Shown here one piece after another: positions 1 through 10,760 of a stretch of 64,000 bases of DNA. Origin of the DNA: Tritrichomonas musculus. Its lineage: Eukaryota; Parabasalia; Tritrichomonadida; Tritrichomonadidae. The translations under genes were made by a program, and so were the position numbers. Below the pieces are notes generated by a model. That model worked only from the letters and a program-made list of their open reading frames with translations, searched no databases and had not been told where the DNA came from. The stretch is taken from positions 434,001 to 498,000 of the forward strand of contig JAPFFF010000004.1 of NCBI GenBank assembly GCA_039105265.1, written 5' to 3'. Within the stretch, counting starts at the first letter, position 1; each line of letters opens with the position of its first letter.

Positions 1-2191
1 TTGTTGGACTTGCATTCGACGATATTATCATTAATTCGACATTTAAGTAAGTGCGTACATTTCCAATCGTAACAATCTAGTACTTCGACGACATCACCTT
101 CTTTAACTATCTCATCGATCTTCTGGAGTTTATTACTGTTAATGTACTTGTGTTTAAAGAACTCATCGTAGACGTATTCTTTCGCTATCGATCGACTATA
201 TTCTGCATCTAAAGTAGAGTAGTCATAGACTTTATCGACACCTTCATCTTCTTTTCGATCGTGATCGAATACATCTACGATATCCATTACTGGCTGTAGA
301 TTCTTGGTCTTTTTGTATGCTGTTCCATGTTTTTCGATAACGAAACACCATAATCCAGTATCTCTTCCACAGATCTTATTGGTTTCATCTATCATATACC
401 ATTCGCCATATAATGAAGAAGATCGATCTACACCTCCGTTATTATAGATGAAGTCTTTCAGTTCTCGATCTGCTGGGTATAGCAATAATGGAGTCGATGT
501 TGTTAATCTATTATCTGGACTAACTGCTAGTAGATATCGTGTCCGACACTTGGTAGATATATCTCTAAACCCATACACGTACATCTTAACATTATCTTCC
601 ATATCCAACAATCTCTTGTGATATGTTTTCGGTTTCATTAACTCGGTTACTAAGTAATTACGTAGATGCATACGCAACTGTTTAGACGCTTGTATCTCTT
701 CTTGTAGCTTGTCATAACTATCGTTAATGGTTTCACTACGGAATCTACTTTATCGTTATCAGCTTTAACAGACTTAATCGTATCATCATGTTTCTTCATA
801 AACATCTTCTCATCTTCTAACTCTTTTAAATATTGTTGTTCTATAGTGTTTCTCATTTCGGTGTGAACAAAATAGACTGTGGAGTCGATAAACTTAATTG
901 GTACGTTATCGGTTTTAAGTGTCGATATGTTCTTGGTGTTAATAACTCTAAATTTCGGTATCGAATTATCTTCTAAGTTGGGTGCGTTAACCAGATCTAG
1001 CTTGTATATTGGTGCGAATCGTTTATTGCAATTCGTTAAGTATGTTACAAGCTCATCCAAATCGAATCGTTTAGTGATATTCGGTACGAGAACCTTCTCA
1101 TAACAGCGTTCTCTTATTATTAACTCTTCCCCGTCTCGCTTACATGTAACTATTAGTATTGGAAGATTAAAACTAAACAGTTTAAGTACATTGTTTACGT
1201 AATTATCGGTGATGTTGTACATGTAGAATCCATTTACCTTGCCGGTAATGTCGTTAACGAAGTATGAAAACAGTGCTATTTTGTTATCTAAATCGACGAC
1301 GAGTAAGTTATATGATAGTTTGTTTAACACAGACTTCCATTGGTTGTTGATGGGATTGTGATAGATTAACTCTTGTGGAAGTAGTTCGGTGAGATAGTTA
1401 AGATGGTTGTGGATATACTCTTCACTAACAGCATTGTTGTTTATATAGAATTTATATCTAACTTTACCGTGTTCTGTGTTATGGATGAAGGTTAAACAGT
1501 TCTTTCCAACTAGTTTGTCGTTGTCCATAATTACGTAGTCTCCATCATTATTGGAACCTTCCATAACATAGTCGTTGTTGTCTATCAGATACCGGATCAC
1601 CTCTTCTTTGTTAATAACACCAGCGAAATCTTGTGTAAAGTCGATATCGTTAATGTAGATACCTTCATTGTTAAAGGATTTAATAGCTTCTTCGCTAGTA
1701 ATTAAAGCGAATACATCGTTAACTGGAATCGCTGGTAATGCAACTTTAATGTACTGTTTATAGTATTCACCTTCTTTGCTACTATACGTCGGTTTTATAT
1801 ATCGTTTGTTAACGATAATATCATGGGATTGTAATATTCGTTTAATCTTAGATGTGTGTTCTGTGAGGTACTTCGATAGATAATCGTTCTTGTTCTTGTT
1901 ATGCGAATCTATTGGAACCATGTAATAGAAGATTACGTTGTCGCAGAATCTATCACTTAAAGGATTAAGTTTATGGTTGTTAGTAGATCTTTCTGTGAAA
2001 TCTATATCGGATATATTGTTCCAGTTAATCGTTTTCGTGAGATTATACAACATCGTTTCCGGTTTAACGTTCTTGCGCTGTACGTGCTTTAACGGAATCG
2101 TTATCGAATACGAACTAATATCGTTTATAGTAATCTCTTTACGTGTGTGGAAGTCGAGTTCGAATAATCTGGCTTCTTCTTCGCTGTTCAT
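1..2191 (-). pseudogene. Large mobile-element protein, frameshifted, runs off the window edge
   Basis: The gene reads leftward from an ATG at 2191. The first 500 or so codons are open, then that frame ends at 650. A different frame stays open from about position 740 to base 1 and encodes similarly charged protein (for example KLQEEIQASKQLRMHL just after the shift). This shows one gene of at least 720 codons broken by a single frameshift near 735-755; its far end lies outside the window. I do not recognise the family and see no P-loop, DDE triad or polymerase motif. Base composition (many CGAT, GTTA and CGTT words, more GC) differs from flanking host DNA, which fits a large DNA element such as a Maverick or another virus-like element; that assignment is inference. 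A sequencing or assembly error could also cause the shift. Confidence 0.6.
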
Positions 2192-2312
2192 GTTTCATTT
2201 AAAGTAAAATGTTACATGCGGAGATGATCTTGTGCTAGTTTAATGCAGTAGAAGGAATAAAAAAGTTAAATTAAAATTGGTTTAGAATAGCTGGATCGTT
2301 TATGATAACTTC

Positions 2313-2901
2313 GTTAGTGATATACATTTATGATAAGTTCGTTAGTGATGTTGTTCGTTAATGATCGACTCTTAACGGTACAAACCAAAAATAATAGACC
2401 TACTGCGCATATGATCCTACGCAAGTGACCATTCGATGGGTCTTATGAAGTGTTCATCATTATCGGTATAATATTTATTGGTTCCATAAGCAGTTTCAAC
2501 TCTTAACGAATCAACTATAGAGTTATAAACCGTTTCGATTGGTAACGGAATGTGTTCATCTTCTGTGTTATCTCTTCTATAACTCATTTAAGTGAAACCA
2601 AAAATAAACATCATTTACTCTTCATCGTCAGCGAATTCATCTCATGATTCGTCAGCGAATTCATCATTATCGACCATAAAATCGCATGGTTAGATTTATA
2701 GTGAGATATCTAGTTAGATCTAACTAGTTAACTTTTGAAGTGATTCATGAGTGATTCTGATCGTTTATAGATGGTTCATACATGTTATCGTTAGTGATTC
2801 GTATTCAATGAATCGTTAGTGAGTTCGTTTACTAAACAATACACATGAGTTCGTTTAATGTATTTCGTTAGTGATATCGTTTACAGATTAATTCGTTAGC
2901 G
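2313..2901. repeat. Cluster of GTTAGTGA repeats
   Basis: The octamer GTTAGTGA occurs at 2313, 2341, 2790, 2815 and 2867. Near-copies are GTTAATGA (about 2358) and GTTAGCGA (2894). Most are preceded by TTC or ATC and followed by T or G. A short direct repeat, TCGTCAGCGAATTCATC, occurs twice around 2626-2665. The motif is much denser here than elsewhere in the window. Irregular spacing excludes a CRISPR array. It could be a binding-site cluster for an element-encoded replication protein or transposase, or diverged satellite-like DNA. Confidence 0.5.
2417..2587 (-). CDS. Small 56-residue protein of the left-end mobile element
   Basis: An ATG at 2587 opens a 56-codon frame starting MSYRRDNTEDEHIPLP and ending WSLA before TAG. 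It is too short for most ORF screens. It lies on the same strand as, and just upstream of, the large frameshifted gene, and shares its codon style (GAT, CGT and GTT rich). Both starts follow a similar sequence read on the minus strand: TTTCACTTAAATG here, TTTACTTTAAATG a few bases before the large gene's start. That could be a shared promoter or initiator. The product is acidic and soluble-looking, with no recognised family. Coding status rests on composition and context only. Confidence 0.45.
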   Translation of the reverse strand: MSYRRDNTEDEHIPLPIETVYNSIVDSLRVETAYGTNKYYTDNDEHFIRPIEWSLA

Positions 2902-2980
2902 AGTTAGTTATTAGGTTTATCAGTTACAAATCAATATCGGTTGAACTATAATAATAATTTCTATAGGGTGACAAAATCAA

Positions 2981-3296
2981 AGTAGATAGTATAAGGGGAG
3001 TCCTATGGCTATTGAAATGATCTCTCTATTATTTTTAGTATATGATTATCGTCTGTGATGGACTTTCCAGACGTTGTTAACGGTTTTATAGAACTATCGG
3101 ACTTATATGGGTATCTCTAACGTTTCCAATTATTTTTGTAATGGTTTTCAGTTAGTGGGTATCAATATACCGGCGATGTGTTTCGAATTGGTTCTGAACT
3201 GTTGAGTGTTGTTCGGACCTAGTAAAACCATATAAAGTTAACGTAATTGTTTTAGCGAATTTCAATAGCCATCGGACTCCCCTTATACTATCTACT
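2981..3296. repeat. 37-bp inverted repeat around a 240-bp spacer, at the border of the left element
   Basis: Bases 2982-3018 and the reverse complement of 3259-3295 agree at 36 of 37 positions; both carry GTAGATAGTATAAGGGGAGT. The outer ends read 5'-AG...CT-3'. DNA to the left is the GC-richer element and DNA to the right is AT-rich host sequence, so this marks the element boundary or a roughly 316-bp MITE inserted there. I found no convincing target-site duplication (left flank AATCAA, right flank CCAAAA). Confidence 0.6.
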
Positions 3297-3495
3297 CCAA
3301 AACATAATAAAAGTGATATCAAAATTCGGCGGAGAAATAGCGATAATTAATTAATTCAACTTTTTAATAATGAAAAAAAATGTTGTCAAATTTCTCGCCA
3401 TTTTATAAATTACATTGTGAGAATACCTTTAATGAATATAATATATATTAATTTTAGCTCTCAATCAAAAAACGAGAATGTACTTATGGTGTGTG

Positions 3496-4221
3496 CTAAA
3501 AATTAAGTACAAAATTCCACTCCACATAAATCATTGCATCAGCATTTAGGTAGTCGATTTTGGTATAATCCCATGAAAAGGTATTACCTAATGGATGATC
3601 AGTAGCAGCCTTGGGAGGTTTTACTGTTTGAGAAATTTTTAAAGACTTCAATGAAATGCCACTTAATGCTATAGCTGCCAAAACTGAAACATGTTAACCA
3701 TCGTTGCAATCATTACAGCAAGGATGAATATTACAATCTTTTCAAAAAACGCAGTATTTGGACTTGTTTTTGCAAGGACGACTAATGAAACCAGTCTCGT
3801 CAATATTTATTATTATCGGAGGAAAAGGACATTTGGCCAATTCCTCTGATAATCATCCGAAGTCGTCAACAACTTGTCCTTTTGTTGCTTCAAATCTTCT
3901 GTATTCCAAACAATGTATTTTCATTACCTTCAAGATTCTATTATGTTTTTCTTTGAAATTATACCACCACAGTCTATTTAATGTAACCACTTTTCCTCGG
4001 TTAAAAACAACTTGTTCGAGCCATCGTCGAGCTTCACGAGGCGTCATACAATTCCCATGTTGCTGACACACTAATATATGTTGCAAGAGTAATGATTCTT
4101 CATCATCTTTTACTAACTGAGGTTTTCCTACTTCTTTATGATCATCTTCTGCAACTTCTTCTTCATCCTCCATGTCTACTTCTTCATATTTGTCATCATT
4201 ATTTTGCTTTTCTCTACCCAA
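3496..4221 (-). pseudogene. DDE transposase fragment (pogo/Tc5-like), with three in-frame stops
   Basis: One leftward frame runs from ATG 4221 to 3496, interrupted by two TGA and one TAA codon. It starts with an acidic stretch, followed by a helix-turn-helix-like segment (MTPREARRWLEQVVF, then LNRLWWYNFKEKH). After the first stop it continues with CPFPPIIINIDETGF, which is the first catalytic Asp motif of pogo/Tc5/CENP-B-type DDE transposases, and a later HVSVLAAIALSG strand. The second and third catalytic acidic residues are not visible before the end, so it is truncated as well as stopped. It is therefore inactive. The adjacent fold-back element has no visible sequence link to it, so a shared origin is unproven. 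Confidence 0.7.
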
Positions 4222-4402
4222 ATTTTATTAAAAATTTTTGTTGTGATTCCTAGTATTGAACAAATTTCAGTTATTGTAAGAAATTGCATACTATTGAAAA
4301 ACTGTATCTAGTTATAAATCGATGAATAGAAAGACCACTGCAAGCCAAATAAATTTCTTTTATTTGAAATTAAATTGATATTAATATATTTTTGCTCCAA
4401 TA

Positions 4403-5258
4403 ATAAATCTACAGTTTTAATATCTGTTTGATCTTTCTGTTTAATATTGAGATATATATATTTTAAAATTTATGCAAATTTTTTTTCTGAAAAAGTTGAT
4501 ATTTTTATTCAAAAAATATCAGTTTTATTAAAATGATTTATAATTCGCTAATTATGAATACGATTATTATGAAATTATAATAAAGTAATTATATCATGTT
4601 TATGAATAAGTGTACAAAATATTATAAGAAAATTGGCGCTACGTTTTTAGAAAAATAACATTATAAATTGATAGAGTTTTAGTGGTTGAGGACAAATTAT
4701 TCTGTTTAACGATTAATAATTGAATATAATTGTTTTTTTTATAATTCATTAGCCAATTATTAAAAAAACGCAATGTTAAAAGGGCCATATTAGTTATTAT
4801 CATATTTATTTTATATTTCAACGCAATTTAAATGTATCTAAAAAAATAATCATTATTGATACGAATATATAAAAAAATTTTATCTTAATTGTTTCAAATC
4901 TCATGCATATATATACATTCAAGTGCCATCATTTTGTGGCTAATTAAAATAATCATTGAAATTGGTTTGAACTAATATTATAAAATCATTTTAAATTAAG
5001 ATGACTTTTATTAAAAACGTAGCGCCAATTTTCTTATAATATTTTGTACACTTATTCATAAACATGATATAATTACTTTATTATAATTTCATAATAATCG
5101 TATTCATAATTAGCGAATTATAAATCATTTTAATAAAACTGATATTTTTTGAATAAAAATATCAACTTTTTCAGAAAAAAAATTTGCATAAATTTTAAAA
5201 TATATATATCTCAATATTAAACAGAAAGATCAAACAGATATTAAAACTGTAGATTTAT
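4403..5258. mobile_element. Fold-back/MULE-like non-autonomous element with 247-bp inverted repeats
   Basis: Bases 4403-4649 and 5012-5258 are reverse complements. Reading both arms by eye I found no mismatch, from ATAAATCT at the outer end to the inner GGCGCTACGTTTTTA. The 362-bp spacer has no plausible gene. The flanks GCTCCAATA (4394-4402) and GCTTCAATT (5259-5267) agree at 7 of 9 positions, and GCT(C/T)CAAT is shared over 8 bases. That is compatible with the 9-bp target duplication of Mutator-like elements, which can carry TIRs of this length. Identical arms in such AT-rich DNA imply recent insertion or ongoing gene conversion. The family assignment is inference. Confidence 0.75.
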
Positions 5259-6244
5259 GCTTCAATTTAAAAATTATTTTTATTATTAATAAAATATGAT
5301 AAAGTATTTTTCACGCTTCTCACAATTTTGAATGGTTTATTTTAGGCTTACAGTTCTCCGAATAGAATTCATCATTGATTTCGATAGGAATGATTTCATT
5401 CCAAATCAATTTTTTGCAAAAAAGTGGTTTTTTCTTAATGTTCAACAGTATAAAAACCTTTGATCTAGGAAATATATCCAAAAGGAAATAAAAAAGAAAA
5501 ATAAATAATGTCCTGCATCTCTTTTTGAAAAAAAAAAAAAAAAAAATACCAAACAATAGGTTTGCTATTTTGAGAATCGATATCGATTAAAAACGTCACT
5601 TTTTCATCTGATACCCGATTATCAGTTTAAAAATCTGATATCGAGATTATCGATTATCAAGATATCAGACATGAAATGTGATATAAAAATATTTGTAAAC
5701 TTTATACAAAAGTATTTGTAAAAGATATCAAACAGATTTATCTTTTTTTTTAATTGGTATTTGTGATTTTAAAATATTTAAAAATAAATAATATAATGTA
5801 TTGATATTTATTTTAAGATTAAAATAAAAAATGCATTCTTTTTTATGAGATATTAGAGACTCAATTGCGATCATATACTTATCAAAAAGTTTAATTGAAA
5901 ATTCTGATATAAAGTTGAGGAAAAAAATTTTCGATCTCTGAAATCTATATTTAAAATGTAAATCAGAAAAACTTACGGAAGCATTTCAAAGATAGATAAA
6001 AATATTGGCAGGTTTTTTTTTTTGACATACTCTTAATTATCCCATCTTTTTCATTTATTGTTAAATAAATGGTAAAAGTAATTTTTATATATATTTACTA
6101 TTATATCATTTTAAAATAAAATAAAATATTGTATTCATTAATTACAAAGCGCAAAAAAATAGAAACAATTCAAATAAACTGCCCATTCAATTTTTTCTAT
6201 CATAAAAGAATAAAATATATGTACGTTTAGACATTTTTTAGTAA
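5259..6244. other. AT-rich intergenic region
   Basis: No supportable gene. It contains a 19-base A run (5528-5546) and, at 5570-5680, a cluster of ATCGATATCGAT, ATCTGATATCGAG and ATTATCGATTATC words. These resemble the subterminal words of the hAT element at 60.4-61.4 kb and could be a decayed end of that family; there is no CAGGG terminus to confirm it. Confidence 0.4.
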
Positions 6245-8458
6245 ATGAATAAAGGGATTCCAAAACGAAAAAATAAAATTGAAACAATTGATGAGGATAC
6301 AAGACACACATCAACTATTGAAATGGACGTGATTTCTTTACCTTTAAAAAAAAATCAGAAAAAACAAGATCAAAATGTTGGTAAAAAAAAAGAAGTGATT
6401 GGTGATAAGTTATCAAGATCATTGGATCGAATTAAATCTTTAGAAAGCAAAATATTAATTCTCGAAAAAGAAAATGGAAATTTGATTTCTAAAAGCAAAA
6501 GATTAGAAGATGAATATGGTAAATATTTAGAAGAAAAAGAAAGAGACGATAATTTAATGAAAGAAATGAAAAGGAAGGCTGAATCTGCAGAAAATCTCCA
6601 AAAGCAATTAATTAAATTACAAGGTGACTTAAATGAAATGATTGAGCGTACATCAGCTGCAGAAGCAGCATTGGTTGAAAAGGAATCACTTTTAAATGAT
6701 ATAAAAAACAATACACAATCCAGTCATTATGAGCTCCAATATTTAATACAAGAAAAAGAAAAATATAATCAAGAAATTCAAAATAAAAATCAAATAATTT
6801 CTCAAAATGAAAATGAGATAGAATCGCTCAAAGAAAATATAGAGAAACTAAATATGCAAAATCAGGAATTAAGTTCTCAAATAATATTATCGGAAACAGA
6901 AAATGATTCAATTGCAAAAAAATTAACTGACAAAACCAAAGAACTTGACCAAGTTCGTAATGAATTGGCATCGTTAAATGAAAAGCTTGATAAATTAAAT
7001 GAAGAAATTCTATCAAAACAAAAAGAAATAATTGTATTAAAGCAAAAAAATGAAGAAGCTACAATGAATTATCAATCCACTTGCGCTAATCAAATTAATG
7101 AAAATACACAGCTTAAAAGCACAATTCGAGAAAAAGATATTATTATTTCAGATTCGAAAAAACAGATTTCATTAATGGCTAAAAATATCAAAGAACTGGA
7201 AAATAACTTATCAGAAATAACAAACGAGAAAGATGCATTATCTCAGAAGTATAATGAAGACTTCCAAAAATTGCAAGATTCAATTTCCACAATAAAAACT
7301 CAAGAAAGGAAAATTGAATCATTAAATCAAATGATCCAAGATAAGGAAAATGAAAAAAAAAATCTCAAAGTTCATTATGACCAAATGCAAAGTTTACTGC
7401 AAAATCAAAATGATGAAAATAAGTCTTCTCTTCTTTCAACTATTGAAAAACAACAAAACCAAATTTCAAAACAATGCGAGGAAATTGATTGCTTGAAAAT
7501 TAAACTTTCCGATGCAAATTCACTCAACCTCGATCTACAAGATAAAATCAAAATAGTTAATCAAGATAGCAGTCTTAATAAAAATAAATACGACGATTAT
7601 CTAAGCAAATATGAAAAACTACAATCAGATTTTCGAAAAATAAATGTTCAATTATCAAAACAACAAAATGAAAATGATAAATTAAATTCAGAAATAAATT
7701 CTTTGACTCAAGAAATTAACGAGAGCAACTCTCAAATAGCAGCATTAACAAATGAAAACCAAAATCTTCAAGATAGAATAAATTACCTTACAGAAACTGC
7801 AGATCAAATTAATGGCGATAATGACAGGCTAAAAGCTCAAACTAATGAGAATAAAGAGTTGCATTCAAGATGCAATGAACTTGAAAGAGTAAATGAGTTA
7901 TACCATAAACAAATAGAAAAAGCAAATCAAGAAAATATACGGATAAAAGCAAAATTAAGTGAAAAAGAGAAGGAAATTGTTGAGATTCAAAGCAAAAAAT
8001 CTCTGGAAGATAATAGTTTGAAAATACATTACACTCAAAGGATTATTGAATTAGAAGAAGAGCTCAAAACTTATCGGCAGTCACCTACAATTTCTGTAAC
8101 AGAATCAAAATTGAAAGTTTATGAAGAGCACGTCAAAAAATTAAATACAAAATTGCAAGCTCTACAAGCAGAATATAATAAAAAGGAAATAAAACATTTT
8201 GGTAATCAGCCATCAGGGGAGAAATTAATGATTCAATCTCAGAAAGCCAAAATTCAAGAAATGGAAAGAATCATTGAAAATCTTAAATTTGAAAACCAAG
8301 TCCTAGCCAATTCTCAGGCATTGGAAAACCAATGGAAAGAAAGGTTTGAAGAAAATGTTAAAAGAGATGTAGAGAGCCATGAAGATCTGAAAAAATGCCT
8401 TCTACAAATTCGTTATCGAATAGCATCAGGAATAGAAAACCCTCAGAACCAAATGTAA
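6245..8458 (+). CDS. Long coiled-coil protein, 737 residues
   Basis: From about residue 50 to 700 the protein is almost entirely heptad-rich coiled coil, dominated by K, E, Q, N, S and L, with no proline-rich break of note until VTESKLKVYEEHVKK near residue 620. The first 45 residues are basic and less regular (MNKGIPKRKNKIETID). There is no motor head, membrane span or catalytic motif. Such proteins in flagellates usually act as structural or tethering parts of the cytoskeleton or Golgi, but this one cannot be placed in a family by eye. The start is the first ATG after an AT-rich leader, and the frame ends at TAA. The next gene is more than 1 kb away. Confidence 0.85.
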   Translation: MNKGIPKRKNKIETIDEDTRHTSTIEMDVISLPLKKNQKKQDQNVGKKKEVIGDKLSRSLDRIKSLESKILILEKENGNLISKSKRLEDEYGKYLEEKERDDNLMKEMKRKAESAENLQKQLIKLQGDLNEMIERTSAAEAALVEKESLLNDIKNNTQSSHYELQYLIQEKEKYNQEIQNKNQIISQNENEIESLKENIEKLNMQNQELSSQIILSETENDSIAKKLTDKTKELDQVRNELASLNEKLDKLNEEILSKQKEIIVLKQKNEEATMNYQSTCANQINENTQLKSTIREKDIIISDSKKQISLMAKNIKELENNLSEITNEKDALSQKYNEDFQKLQDSISTIKTQERKIESLNQMIQDKENEKKNLKVHYDQMQSLLQNQNDENKSSLLSTIEKQQNQISKQCEEIDCLKIKLSDANSLNLDLQDKIKIVNQDSSLNKNKYDDYLSKYEKLQSDFRKINVQLSKQQNENDKLNSEINSLTQEINESNSQIAALTNENQNLQDRINYLTETADQINGDNDRLKAQTNENKELHSRCNELERVNELYHKQIEKANQENIRIKAKLSEKEKEIVEIQSKKSLEDNSLKIHYTQRIIELEEELKTYRQSPTISVTESKLKVYEEHVKKLNTKLQALQAEYNKKEIKHFGNQPSGEKLMIQSQKAKIQEMERIIENLKFENQVLANSQALENQWKERFEENVKRDVESHEDLKKCLLQIRYRIASGIENPQNQM

Positions 8459-9548
8459 AAAATTTCTGAGACTTTAAATTAAACGATAAACTCTCAGTAA
8501 TTTTATTATGCATTTCTTCAAATAATGTTATATTATGTATAAATTTTCTAACTTGCACCAGTATATATAAATAAAGTTTTAATTTCTGTATTAAATATTT
8601 GTTTAGCTGTTTAATATTCCTGTATTACATCATAATTCATTATTTGTAAAAATGATTTTTCATTATTTTAATACTTTTAAGATCAAGGGCTTGTGAATAA
8701 ACTATATGCTTTTCTTGAATAAACATGATTTTTTTATTAAAATTTGAATTTTGTCATTCAAAAAAATCTGCTATTACTTTTTGCGAAAAATTTTGAATTT
8801 ATTTATAAATTAATTCAAATTTTTAAATTTTAAGTAAAAATACTTATCAATGAATCTTGAAAAATTAAAAATCGTTTTTGAATTGTCATATTTTCGAACT
8901 GCTATTCTTTTCAAATGTATTCACATTTTTTATTCAAAAAAATTGAAAGGTTCATATTCAAAACCTTTTCAATTTAATCATAAAAGTGAATAAATAATAT
9001 TTTCAACTTTTATATATATAGTAACAATATAAATAATTTTAAGATTTGAGAGCTATTTTTTTATGGTCAGACCGTTTATAAATTATTTCAATACTATGAC
9101 GTTTATCATTTGTTTTCAATTGATTTTTGACTTAATAATTATTTGACCAGAAAATAAACATTTTAAAATATATTAATTTGCTGTCGTTATTGGGAATATA
9201 TATTTTTTTTATTATATAAATATAAATAACTATATATATATTTAATAAAATTAAATAGAAATTTTTATTAAATAAAAATATAAAGTATTATATTTATAAT
9301 TCATTCACTTAAAAACAATATATATTTTATATTGAAAAAATGAATGAAATTTGACATTTTTATACCATTATTTTCTAGCAATATATTTTCAAAACAATTA
9401 TATTCTCTAAATTTTTCTCATTTTATATATGAAAAAATATTTATTATAAATAATTTCATGTTTTGAAATAGTAAATTTTAGTATCAATTGATATATTGAA
9501 TAATTATTTATTCTTTGTAATTTTGTTTTATTTTTATTTAAAATTTTA
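8459..9548. other. Intergenic region, very AT-rich
   Basis: Over a kilobase of A/T-rich sequence between two same-direction genes. I see no open frame with coding composition, RNA gene or long repeat. The last few hundred bases presumably hold the promoter of the downstream kinase. Confidence 0.5.
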
Positions 9549-10760
9549 ATGAATATCCCCGTTCCCGATTTCAGTGAAGATGATTCTGATTTTGAGTCAA
9601 TGTGCTGTGATAACAATTCCAATAATACTATTTGTAATAGTGCTACTCTACCAAAGGTTAAAGAGTCAATTAGTCAACACGATTTATTTAGTCTTGCCAA
9701 ATCTTGCGATCCTAATACAACATTTATGTCTACAACGTCAACTGGAATTGAATATGATAAAGATAATCCTATTTACAAAACTAAAACCTGTACTTTATAT
9801 ATTGGACGTTGCTCTGGCCGTTATTATGCATTAAAAACTTCTCCTAATTCAAAAATATTAATGCATGAGTGGGAAATATATAGAAAAATTGGTAAATACC
9901 CAACCATTATAGATGCTGTTGATTTAATTCAAGAGCCCATTTCTAAATCTTTTCCACGTTCTTCTATTGGCAAGCCTACACTTGCATCAAAATATTTTTT
10001 ACAATTGGATTATGCTTTTGGCGGTTCGATATCAAATACAATACAGTTTTTTGATTCAAAAAAAGCTTGGAAAGTTCTTGCACACATAGCATCAGCTTTG
10101 AATCATATACATAAAAATGGATATATTCATCTTGACATTAGCCCATCAAATATTCTTATTTGTCAAAACAAACAAATATATAATATTTTCAACTCTGATA
10201 AATATGTAGACAATGTTACATATAAACTTACAGATTTTGGCACAGTTCTAAAAGAAGGTTGCTTTGATTCCTTTTGTGAAGGAGCGGGTCCATATGTTTC
10301 ACCAGAAGCTCTTTATTTTCCAAATTCTAGATACCCTGTTTCATATGCAACTGATATTTGGAGTTTAGGCGCTGTTATGTTTGAAATAGTAATGCATTCA
10401 AAGATGCCACGAGATCCAGAAAGGTATGACGCAATAAGAAAAGGATCAATTGATCTATCTGAAATTATTCCACATGAATTTGAAGTTGTTCTTCATATGC
10501 TAAATGTTGACCCATCGTTGCGTCCTACTGCTGAACAAATATTGCAAATTCCGAAAATCAAAGAGATTCTTAATGAATTAGATGAACAATTAAAATATGC
10601 TAATGATCAAATTAATATGAATACAAATGGCGATATCATTCAAAAAGATAATGATAACAAAAATGACTTACTTGGATCATCAGGTAGAAAAAAAATCAGG
10701 CAAAAGAGATTTTCAGATGATGACATCATTATTCGGAGACAATCTTTCGATGGAATTTGA
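9549..10760 (+). CDS. Wee1/Myt1-like protein kinase
   Basis: A 403-residue protein with one kinase domain at about residues 75-345. Visible motifs: VAIK-type Lys in RYYALKTS, catalytic loop GYIHLDISPSNILIC (HLD replaces HRD, with the catalytic Asp and Asn kept), LTDFGT for the Mg-binding loop, and PYVSPEAL for the APE motif. HLD in the catalytic loop, EGAGPYVSPE before the APE and the R-x-G segment in the C-lobe (IRKGSIDL) are characteristic of the WEE family, which phosphorylates the Tyr or Thr-Tyr of the CDK1 glycine loop to hold cells out of mitosis. The glycine-rich loop is poor. The N-terminal 70 residues are acidic and S/T/N-rich, the C-terminal 60 polar and basic; both could be regulatory. 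A divergent kinase of another family is possible. Confidence 0.75.
   Translation: MNIPVPDFSEDDSDFESMCCDNNSNNTICNSATLPKVKESISQHDLFSLAKSCDPNTTFMSTTSTGIEYDKDNPIYKTKTCTLYIGRCSGRYYALKTSPNSKILMHEWEIYRKIGKYPTIIDAVDLIQEPISKSFPRSSIGKPTLASKYFLQLDYAFGGSISNTIQFFDSKKAWKVLAHIASALNHIHKNGYIHLDISPSNILICQNKQIYNIFNSDKYVDNVTYKLTDFGTVLKEGCFDSFCEGAGPYVSPEALYFPNSRYPVSYATDIWSLGAVMFEIVMHSKMPRDPERYDAIRKGSIDLSEIIPHEFEVVLHMLNVDPSLRPTAEQILQIPKIKEILNELDEQLKYANDQINMNTNGDIIQKDNDNKNDLLGSSGRKKIRQKRFSDDDIIIRRQSFDGI

Noticed and set aside
2313..2901. CRISPR-like array
   Set aside because: Repeats are only 8 bases, spacing is irregular and the genome is eukaryotic.
3496..4221. Reassigned TGA codon (alternative genetic code)
   Set aside because: TGA is in-frame only in broken elements; intact host genes here end in TGA (for example at 10760 and 58773), so the code is standard.
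4639..4821. 60-codon frame overlapping the fold-back loop
   Set aside because: Composition is random AT-rich (I, N, K) and it starts in the spacer and ends in the repeat arm; no coding signal.
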